DNA of 15,457 nt, taken from Chloromonas sp. AAM2 (Eukaryota > Chlorophyta > Chlorophyceae > Chlamydomonadales > Chlamydomonadaceae). Each line of letters begins with the position of its first letter. Position 1 is the first letter of the stretch. Below are positions 9,401-14,505 of this stretch, piece by piece. The position numbers and the translations under genes are program-made. Location: assembly GCA_004335635.1 (NCBI GenBank), contig QAXH01005580.1, positions 2,891 through 18,347 on the forward strand. Direction: 5' to 3'. The notes beneath the pieces are model-generated. The model was not told the DNA's origin. It saw nothing but the letters and a program-made list of their open reading frames with translations, and searched no databases.

Positions 9401-9507
9401 GAGGGATATTCTACAATAGATTGTGATTGGCTATAGCTATAATGGGAATATGTGATGAGGAGAATAAGTATGTACCAGCTGAACCTAAACAAAAACCCAA
9501 AACCCAA
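6475..9507 (-). CDS. Reg_prop double-propeller sensor histidine kinase (HisKA_3)
   Basis: A 1010-residue membrane sensor. An N-terminal hydrophobic signal segment (about residues 10-22) is followed by a periplasmic region with 14 recognisable Reg_prop-type blade motifs (variants of W-[IV]-G-T-x-G-G), enough for two seven-bladed beta-propellers. A Y_Y_Y domain (about 682-764), one membrane helix (about 767-785) and a short coiled linker come next. The HisKA_3 phosphorylation site RDLHDNVGSQ has His818, and the HATPase_c domain shows the N box EALNN (928-932), DDGKG (959-963) and GAGNGL. There is no receiver or AraC domain, so the architecture is the non-hybrid one with a separate LuxR-type partner. 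The start is a TTG at 9505-9507 directly after an in-frame TAA; no ATG gives a signal peptide. The ligand is unknown; relatives in Bacteroides sense glycans. Confidence 0.93.
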   Translation of the reverse strand: MGFGFLFRFSWYILILLITYSHYSYSQSQSIVEYPSFWDQYLVSGMSMEENSLPGEAVYDIYQDSEGFIWIVCSGGLVRYDGISTKIYDAENTSYKGSTLYEIHEDKQGNFWVPTIGEGILKFSEGKITHFGLKQGLHSEIIKSLAITKGDTVWAGSYGRGIQAIYNDSVVATYTTDDGLVHNQVWRLMIDDQNRLWIGTNGGISILDDGEFTNITTENGLPYNVIRGLTQMQNGDIWVGTDKEGVVVFRDDKPLTYYDLEDGLSGQYPQYFAQNPADSSIWIAHHGNGIDRFLQGDFESMNAASGLTSNLATTIFFSREGLVFIGTEDGLSILKKRKIDVINEKQGLSENFLINVHEDSSGTVWVGTEGKGFNFKTQDNWEVIEYPPELTNGYASGGSVDKNGDIWFNTKGTGTIKIDAAKKEITETYTTKNGLISDFSRGLAFDHKNSAWIGTNEGLNIVHPNGTIDTITTQNGLPHDFIMTTYAASDSSIWVGTFGGGVARFKHDKISVFDTTNGLLTNKIYAFLEDVYGNMWISGSYGGLSVFDGDQISSFSTDDGLPSPGFSALVEDDLGNFWLGDGSGIYKIKRRDLYDIKNNDSNSIPVTAYTMEDGFPSQTLEVGYTSTAIKQTNGNVLFATNDGLAVIEPAKVNEPAPPIKPYIDEILADGTVLHTSEPIILSPENNALEITYSAFNFTAPSKTKFKVKLSGVNDQWVNMGNRRTVYYDFLPDGEYTFQVAASNADGQWKSDIAGISFKVLPPFYKTWWFIGLILLSVGSLTALIVRFRYKYQMRLLNQKLAVQQKIQKERERISRDLHDNVGSQITNLISGIEISRLHLDRKESEEAYGVLKNLDQDARFAMTELRETIWLLNQKKVNIKEFEKHVKSFIKRQNYTTNGLKIEFHNELQQNQKLDPTQSLHLLRIIQEALNNCRKHSSANHFTIRLKQQKNQLITTIKDDGKGMDLEECLGAGNGLTNIQRRTKEMQGNCNIESKPGSGTEIHISIPKIP

Positions 9508-9610
9508 TTACTATTTAGATTAATTACTAAAAAAACAACGGTTATTGCAAGAAGAATTATAAGAGTTACCGAAGAAAGAAAAAATGCTTTTATCTGGCGG
9601 TGAAACCTTG

Positions 9611-9618
9611 TAAATTTG
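9611..9618 (+). promoter_or_regulatory. Bacteroidota -7 promoter box ahead of the tRNA fragment
   Basis: TAAATTTG is an exact match to TAnnTTTG and ends 23 nt before the first tRNA base at 9642, a sensible distance for tRNA transcription. The -33 element is weak: an AT-rich stretch near 9588-9593 lies at the right distance but has no clear TTG. Because the tRNA is broken, transcripts from here would read into the inserted DNA towards the integrase gene. Confidence 0.55.
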
Positions 9619-9641
9619 CAGCCCTTTGGAAACAACAGAAC

Positions 9642-9684
9642 GGGCCCGTAGCTCAGTTGGTTAGAGCAGTCGACTCATAATCGA
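9642..9684 (+). pseudogene. 5' half of tRNA with CAT anticodon (tRNA-Met type), truncated
   Basis: The segment folds as the first half of a tRNA: acceptor 5' strand GGGCCCG (9642-9648), TA, D stem GCTC/GAGC enclosing AGTTGGTTA, then anticodon stem GTCGA (9669-9673), loop CTCATAA (9674-9680, anticodon CAT at 9676-9678) and 3' stem TCGA (9681-9684). The fifth stem base at 9685 is G and mismatches. No variable loop, T arm (GTTCRA) or acceptor 3' strand CGGGCCC follows. The CAT anticodon means elongator Met, or Ile2 if lysidine-modified; these cannot be told apart here. The likely cause is integration of the adjacent integrase-bearing element, leaving the chromosomal 5' half behind. Confidence 0.85.
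9669..9684. other. Probable attachment-site core (att) in the anticodon stem-loop
   Basis: tRNA identity ends here. The core has the layout favoured by tyrosine recombinases: a 7-bp putative overlap, CTCATAA (the anticodon loop), flanked by complementary arms GTCGA and TCGA (the anticodon stem). Anticodon loops are a well-known integration sublocation for this enzyme class. The second att copy is not in the window, so the exact crossover is inferred. Confidence 0.6.
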
Positions 9685-9786
9685 GATAAAGCAAACCAAA
9701 TACCTGTAAAGCCCACTTTTTAATTAACGATATTAGGGTTTAAAAAAACTCTTTATTTGCCCTTCTCCTTTAAAAAAAAGCTCATT

Positions 9787-9888
9787 TACTTACTTTTGTA
9801 ATCGAATGGAAAGGAATAAAAGTGTACAATTGATTCCCTAAGTTTCCCATTCTTGGTGTACATCTTGGTGTACATGGAAAAGTAAGTA
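9787..9888. repeat. 11-bp perfect inverted repeat bracketing the integrase control region
   Basis: TACTTACTTTT (9787-9797) and its exact complement AAAAGTAAGTA (9878-9888) are separated by 80 bp. The left arm overlaps TACTTTTG (9791-9798), a match to the TAnnTTTG promoter box that could serve the integrase. The interval holds all three TGTACA boxes. Such paired arms fit a recombinase or excisionase assembly site, or an autoregulatory operator. Confidence 0.6.
9822..9874 (+). repeat. GTGTACA boxes including a 12-bp tandem repeat
   Basis: TCTTGGTGTACA occurs twice in perfect tandem (9851-9862 and 9863-9874). A third GTGTACA lies at 9822-9828. TGTACA is itself a palindrome. Short direct repeats between the att core and the integrase gene are typical positions for integrase arm-type or excisionase binding sites; the assignment is inference. 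Confidence 0.6.
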
Positions 9889-9906
9889 GTTCAGGCTTTT
9901 TGAGAC

Positions 9907-9926
9907 GAGAGTCGCTTCTAACTCTC
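9907..9926 (+). promoter_or_regulatory. Small hairpin in the integrase leader
   Basis: The arms GAGAGT (9907-9912) and ACTCTC (9921-9926) form a 6-bp stem with an 8-nt loop, ending 20 nt before the integrase ATG. There is no T-run, so it is not an intrinsic terminator. It may tune translation, and there is no Shine-Dalgarno between it and the start codon. Confidence 0.35.
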
Positions 9927-9946
9927 AACTGAAAAATAAAACTACT

Positions 9947-11128
9947 ATGGCATTTCTAACAAAACGCGGCAAGTATTATTCCATCAACTGGAGAACATCT
10001 ATAGACGGGAAAGTGAAATCTACTCGAAAAGCATTGGGCACCCGACATAAAGATGTGGCCGAGAAAATGCTTAAGAAATTGGAAAAGTTGGAATCATTAG
10101 GCAGGATCAATCCATTTGCAAATGGTTTTGATCCAAAGAAAGAAATGCAAAGAAATACGCAAAAAGAAACGGTGCTTTGCAATACAGTTAGAGAAGCGGT
10201 TGAATTATTCTATAAATCAAAAAGTCACCTCTCTCCGGCAACCATTGGAGCATATCAGCGAGCTTTAGATCATTTTGTAGAATTAAATGAGTTATCAGAT
10301 GTACACCCAACCAATGTACTGAGCTACCATTTTGAGAATGTGATTTTCAAAAAAGGTATTACTTCAGCTACAAGGCATTACTACTTCCGGCATTTTCGAT
10401 CTTGGTGGAAGTTTCTGCTGAAAAAGAACATTGTGGAGAAAGATTATTTCCCTATGCTAAAAGAAGATCTCCCACGGATTAGAGAAAATACCCGGCCTAA
10501 AATGATTTCTGAGGAGGAACTTGGAATTCTTTTTAAGAAATTCGATGATGAGTTTTCCAGAAAGAAAGAACTACCCGAATTTGACCCACATTTGGTTCAG
10601 CACTGGTTCAAACCGATTGTGGCATTATATTTCTATGGTGGACTCCGAAAACATGAAGCAGCTTTTGATCCAGAATTGTCATACTCCGGATTGAAAGGCG
10701 AAAATCTGATCTATGAAGATGGAGAGCTTAGCTACATCTCACTGCCACCCACCAAAGGCCGAAAAGAACGCTTGATTCCCATAATTAATGAATTAAAAAA
10801 GGAATTGGATACGTATTTAAAGATTCGTGGTAAGATAAGCCCCAGTGACTATGTGTTTATTTACACGGGTGGAAATACAAAAGGTCAACCGGTAAGAGGA
10901 ATGAGAGTCTATCGAGAATTTAAGCGTTATTGCAAAGAAGCCGGTATTCCTACCGCCCGTACATTACATGGAATGAGACACCAAGCAGTTACCACCTGGA
11001 TTGAAAAAGGATTTCACACGGCTGAGGCAAGTTATATGGCTGGTCATTCAAGTCAGAAAGTAACAGAAAAATATACCCATCTAACTTCCAAAAAATTGAA
11101 AGAAAAAATGGATAGTTTAAACACATAA
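9947..11128 (+). CDS. Tyrosine recombinase / tRNA-targeting integrase
   Basis: A 393-residue site-specific recombinase of the phage-integrase family. The N-terminus (about 1-60) has an arm-binding-like start (RGKYYSINW, then KALGTRHKDVAEK). A SAM-like core-binding domain spans about 78-175, and the catalytic domain about 185-385. All catalytic residues are present: Arg234 (GGLRKHE), Lys270 (PTKGRKE), His341 and Arg344 (HGMRH), His367 (AGHSS) and the nucleophile Tyr376 (KYTHL). The gene is therefore intact and the enzyme probably active. It starts 262 bp after the broken tRNA and reads away from it. The leader lacks a Shine-Dalgarno, as is common in Bacteroidota. It likely catalysed insertion into the tRNA anticodon loop. 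Confidence 0.95.
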   Translation: MAFLTKRGKYYSINWRTSIDGKVKSTRKALGTRHKDVAEKMLKKLEKLESLGRINPFANGFDPKKEMQRNTQKETVLCNTVREAVELFYKSKSHLSPATIGAYQRALDHFVELNELSDVHPTNVLSYHFENVIFKKGITSATRHYYFRHFRSWWKFLLKKNIVEKDYFPMLKEDLPRIRENTRPKMISEEELGILFKKFDDEFSRKKELPEFDPHLVQHWFKPIVALYFYGGLRKHEAAFDPELSYSGLKGENLIYEDGELSYISLPPTKGRKERLIPIINELKKELDTYLKIRGKISPSDYVFIYTGGNTKGQPVRGMRVYREFKRYCKEAGIPTARTLHGMRHQAVTTWIEKGFHTAEASYMAGHSSQKVTEKYTHLTSKKLKEKMDSLNT

Positions 11129-11232
11129 TTTTTATAAGAGATTGCAATATTGAAAATTATAAATGTGATTATTAGATATGTTAGTTTCAATGGATTTTAA
11201 TTTTATGTTTATTGCAAATAAATTTTTAATAA

Positions 11233-12399
11233 ATGGACTTAGAATTTCGTGGTTCCGTAATTAAGCAAGTTGAGAGTATTCTTCATGAGGCTATAAAAGC
11301 CGGGGTAAGTGATATTCATATTGAGCCATATGAAAAAAAATACCGTCTCAGATACCGTATAGATGGCGTTTTGCAGGAAGTGTCTGCTCTTCAGTTCAAC
11401 CAGAAAGACGCAATGGTTTCTCGCATAAAGGTTATGGCTGATTTAGATATTGCCGAGAAGCGAAGACCGCAGGATGGCAGGATCAAGTTTCGATCAAAAG
11501 ATGGAAACGAAATTGATATCAGGATTTCCATACTTCCTACTCAGCACGGAGAAAAAATTGTTTTACGAATACTTGATAAAAGTCAGCTTCAATTAAAACT
11601 CGAATCTTTAGGCTTTGATGAAGTAATCCTTAAGGACTTTAGAAAAGCGATCCATAATCCTTATGGAATGGTATTAGTTACCGGGCCTACAGGCAGTGGG
11701 AAAACCACCACTTTGTATGCTGCTCTTAACGAATTGAATACCCAGGAAGTCAATATTACCACTATTGAAGATCCTATTGAATATAATTTGGAAGGTATTA
11801 ATCAGACTCAGGTCCATGAAGAAATTAATTTGACCTTTGCTCAAGTTTTGAGATCAATTTTAAGACAAGACCCTAATATAATTATGGTGGGGGAAATTCG
11901 GGATAAAGAAACAGCTGAGATTGCTATTCGCTCTGCATTAACAGGGCATATGGTGTTCTCAACGTTACATACAAATGACGCCGCTTCTGCGGTTTCCAGG
12001 TTAATGGACATGGGCGTAGAACCCTTTTTAATAGCTTCATCCATTCGTTTGGTGATGGCCCAAAGATTGGTCAGGAAAATCTGTAACAATTGTAAGGTAG
12101 AATATGAGCCTGATCCACAAATAATAAAGGATATCGGATTGCAAAAAAATGAAGCTTACAAAAAAGGTGGGGGTTGTGAAGAATGTAACCAAACAGGGTT
12201 TAAAGGAAGAACAGCACTTTTTGAATCACTTGTTTTTGACAATAAAATCACAGAAAAAGTACTTCTGAATTCAGATTCCGAGAAGATAAAACAATTAGCA
12301 AGAAAATATGGAATGATAACATTAAGAGAATCCGGTATAGAAAAAGTAAAAAATAATGTAACAACGGTAGAAGAAATTTATCGTGAAACTGTACTCTAA
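11233..12399 (+). CDS. GspE/PilB-type secretion ATPase lacking the N1 domain
   Basis: A 388-residue hexameric ATPase that would power assembly of a pseudopilus or type IV pilus at the inner membrane. It begins almost at the N2 domain (VIKQVESILHEAI...SDIHIEP). Walker A GPTGSGKT is at 151-158, the Asp box ITTIEDPIEY at about 175-184, Walker B NIIMVGEIRD at 215-224 with Glu221, and the His box GHMVFSTLHTNDA at 238-250. A tetracysteine zinc motif (C284, C287, C315, C318) marks GspE/PilB assembly ATPases rather than PilT retraction ATPases. Family members usually have about 500-570 residues; the N1 domain that docks on GspL/PilM is missing. A TAA lies directly before the ATG and the upstream 104 bp is non-coding, AT-rich and without a Shine-Dalgarno. 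GspE and PilB cannot be told apart, so no symbol is given. Confidence 0.92.
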   Translation: MDLEFRGSVIKQVESILHEAIKAGVSDIHIEPYEKKYRLRYRIDGVLQEVSALQFNQKDAMVSRIKVMADLDIAEKRRPQDGRIKFRSKDGNEIDIRISILPTQHGEKIVLRILDKSQLQLKLESLGFDEVILKDFRKAIHNPYGMVLVTGPTGSGKTTTLYAALNELNTQEVNITTIEDPIEYNLEGINQTQVHEEINLTFAQVLRSILRQDPNIIMVGEIRDKETAEIAIRSALTGHMVFSTLHTNDAASAVSRLMDMGVEPFLIASSIRLVMAQRLVRKICNNCKVEYEPDPQIIKDIGLQKNEAYKKGGGCEECNQTGFKGRTALFESLVFDNKITEKVLLNSDSEKIKQLARKYGMITLRESGIEKVKNNVTTVEEIYRETVL

Positions 12400-12413
12400 T
12401 TTAATTATAGTAA

Positions 12414-12458
12414 TTCAAATATTTTGAAAGCATTGTTTTAAGTGCTTAAGACTAGTCT
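12414..12458. promoter_or_regulatory. Cluster of three palindromes before the secretin gene
   Basis: In 45 bp there are TTCAAA-TAT-TTTGAA (12414-12428), TTAAG-TG-CTTAA (12438-12449) and the perfect palindrome AGACTAGTCT (12449-12458), which ends 2 bp before the ATG and occupies the place of a ribosome binding site. This is the whole 61-bp gap between the ATPase and secretin genes. Regulator operators or an RNA structure limiting secretin translation are possible; no family is recognised. Confidence 0.4.
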
Positions 12459-12460
12459 AT

Positions 12461-14494
12461 ATGAGAATAATATCAATACAATTTTTGTTTATCCTTACAC
12501 TTTCAGTGCTTTCCAATAATATAGTTTTTGGTCAACCAGAATCGGATTCATTAAAAGCTATTCCAGATACAACAGAAAATAGGTTTATTACTTATTTGCA
12601 GACTATTGTAGATACCAATAAAGTTACATTGAATTACCAAAATCTGCCAGAGAGTGCTTTTGCTAATACCGAAAATCTTAATTTAAGAGGTGCAAATGTT
12701 AAAGATGTTTTAAGAGGAATTGGCAGGCAATTTGATATTAATTTACTTGTAGATAATAGTATAAATCGCCAAGTAACACTTAGGTTATCCAATGTGACAG
12801 TAATAGAGGCATTGATACAAATTTGCCAAGAATATAATCTGACCCTCCTTCAAACTGGTCAAATATTTAGAGTAAGAGAGTTCCAGCCGATTGAGCCAAA
12901 GCCTGTTACTGAGGAATCGGTGATTCAGTACAAGGATGAGCAACTAAATTTAGATCTTAATGATATTGAACTTGACGAATTTGCCCGGCGGCTTTCATTA
13001 GAGACCGGTGAAAATATCATTGTTAGAAATTCAGTGAGGGGTGTTTTATCGGGGTATTTACAAGGGATAGATTTCCAGATTGGGCTTAGCACGATTTTAT
13101 CAAATAATGGCTATTCACTCAGAGAAAAAGATGGCGTATATATTATAGACCGGATGGGATTAACTACGTCTGGGGAAGAGGGTATCGGACAAAATTTCTG
13201 GATAACTGTTGAAGAAGGACAAGTAAGTATGGATGTGATAAGTGCGAATGTGACAGATATTGTAAGAGAGATTGGATATCAGTCGGAGGCAAGTATGATA
13301 ACCTATGGGCTGCCAAACACTACAATAACGGCTAAAATAAATAATCTTTCTATTGACGATGCACTGAACTACATATTTAGAGGCACATCTTTTACATACC
13401 GGAAAGAAGGAGATATTTATATCATAGGTGATAAGGAAACCAGCGGGATTGCATCTACCAAGTTATTACGACTGGAGCACATTCGGTCTGATGTCGTCAT
13501 TGAGTTGATCCCACAAAGTATTATCCAAAACGCCACTGTACAGGTTATTAAGGAACAAAATGGATTGATGGTGATTGGGACAAATGATATCATATTAGAA
13601 CTGGAAAGTTTTATTAACGAAATTGATTTTCCAACCCCACAAATAATGATTGAGGCGTTGGTCGTTGACGTCCAAACATCGGATATGTATGAGTTGGGAG
13701 CCTCGCTTTCCTTAGGTGGAGCACCAGACAGTAGCTATTTTAATCCCTTTTCGGCAATCTTTGGGCAGCCTGGTGGTAACGGGCGTCAGTCGGGTGGGTT
13801 AGTGATGCAGGGAGATGGTGACGATGCAAATAGGGTACTTGCCCCTGGAGGGAATTTATTTGGTATTGCCAACCTGGGCCGTTTGCCGAATGATTTCTAT
13901 TTTAGAATACAAGCGTTGAGTCAAGAAGGGTTGGTGAACATTAAGTCCCGACCACAGATTTCAACCCTAAATGGACATACGGCGAGTATTGAAATTGGTA
14001 CTACACAATATTTTTTACTAAAGTCTACAACACCTTTACAGTCTCCGAACCAAATTGTGACCCAGGAAACAGAACGGTTTGAACAAATTGAAGCCAATGT
14101 ACTACTTGAGATTACTCCTTGGGTGAGCGCATCGGGAGAAGTAACCGCTGAAATACACCCCGAGTTTAATACCCCGGTTGGAAACTTGAGCGCCGATGTT
14201 CCACCTACCATCAACAGCCGGGTGCTTGATTCCACGGTACGCCTTAAAGATGGAGAAACGATTATTCTTGGCGGGCTGATTCAGGAATCCGAGGTCGAAA
14301 ACCTGAACAAAGTACCTATATTGGGAGATATACCCTTACTGGGAAGGCTTTTCAGGAATAAATACACCAGTATGGATAAGTCCGAGCTTGTCATCTTTAT
14401 CACTCCCCATGTATTCTACGGTGATGGAGATGATAATCTGCGGTGGAATCAGCTGCGTGAAGAACTGGATTTAAGTATTGATAAACAGAAATAG
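12461..14494 (+). CDS. Secretin (GspD/PilQ family) with three N0-like domains
   Basis: A 677-residue outer-membrane secretin that would form the exit channel of a type II secretion system or type IV pilus. It has a signal peptide (cleavage near FGQ, residue 25). Three successive STN/N0-like repeats follow (about 72-140, 161-231 and 254-324), each ending in a similar strand (IFRVRE, VYIIDR, IYIIGD). An N1/NolW-type domain spans about 333-388, and the pore domain about 395-652. The pore shows VNIKSRPQISTLNG (492-505) and the secretin signature VPILGDIPLLGRLFR (618-632). A Gly-rich insertion lies at about 436-466. No C-terminal pilotin-binding domain is seen; the chain ends about 25 residues after the pore. 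The next gene starts 11 bp later, so they are translationally close. GspD and PilQ cannot be separated with confidence. Confidence 0.93.
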   Translation: MRIISIQFLFILTLSVLSNNIVFGQPESDSLKAIPDTTENRFITYLQTIVDTNKVTLNYQNLPESAFANTENLNLRGANVKDVLRGIGRQFDINLLVDNSINRQVTLRLSNVTVIEALIQICQEYNLTLLQTGQIFRVREFQPIEPKPVTEESVIQYKDEQLNLDLNDIELDEFARRLSLETGENIIVRNSVRGVLSGYLQGIDFQIGLSTILSNNGYSLREKDGVYIIDRMGLTTSGEEGIGQNFWITVEEGQVSMDVISANVTDIVREIGYQSEASMITYGLPNTTITAKINNLSIDDALNYIFRGTSFTYRKEGDIYIIGDKETSGIASTKLLRLEHIRSDVVIELIPQSIIQNATVQVIKEQNGLMVIGTNDIILELESFINEIDFPTPQIMIEALVVDVQTSDMYELGASLSLGGAPDSSYFNPFSAIFGQPGGNGRQSGGLVMQGDGDDANRVLAPGGNLFGIANLGRLPNDFYFRIQALSQEGLVNIKSRPQISTLNGHTASIEIGTTQYFLLKSTTPLQSPNQIVTQETERFEQIEANVLLEITPWVSASGEVTAEIHPEFNTPVGNLSADVPPTINSRVLDSTVRLKDGETIILGGLIQESEVENLNKVPILGDIPLLGRLFRNKYTSMDKSELVIFITPHVFYGDGDDNLRWNQLREELDLSIDKQK

Positions 14495-14505
14495 GTGAGA
14501 GTTCT

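Noticed and set aside
9411..9635. 74-codon minus-strand frame with a hydrophobic stretch before the kinase
   Set aside because: It overlaps the kinase start in another frame and covers the tRNA promoter. There is no family resemblance, and a frameshift is not needed because the kinase has its own signal segment.
9642..9720. Complete tRNA, or a tRNA interrupted by a group I intron
   Set aside because: No T arm or acceptor 3' strand was found downstream; GCCCAC near 9711 pairs with only four acceptor bases. tRNA identity runs past the anticodon loop, unlike a group I splice site, and a recombinase rather than intron structure follows.
11129..11232. Remnant of the missing ATPase N1 domain upstream of the ATG
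   Set aside because: A stop codon immediately precedes the ATG, and the 104-bp AT-rich spacer is too short and stop-rich to encode it.
11233..14494. Filamentous-phage (inovirus) secretin and ATPase
   Set aside because: The ATPase has GspE/PilB motifs with a tetracysteine site, not a Zot-like sequence, and the third gene is PilM/GspL-like, so a pilus/secretion machine fits better.
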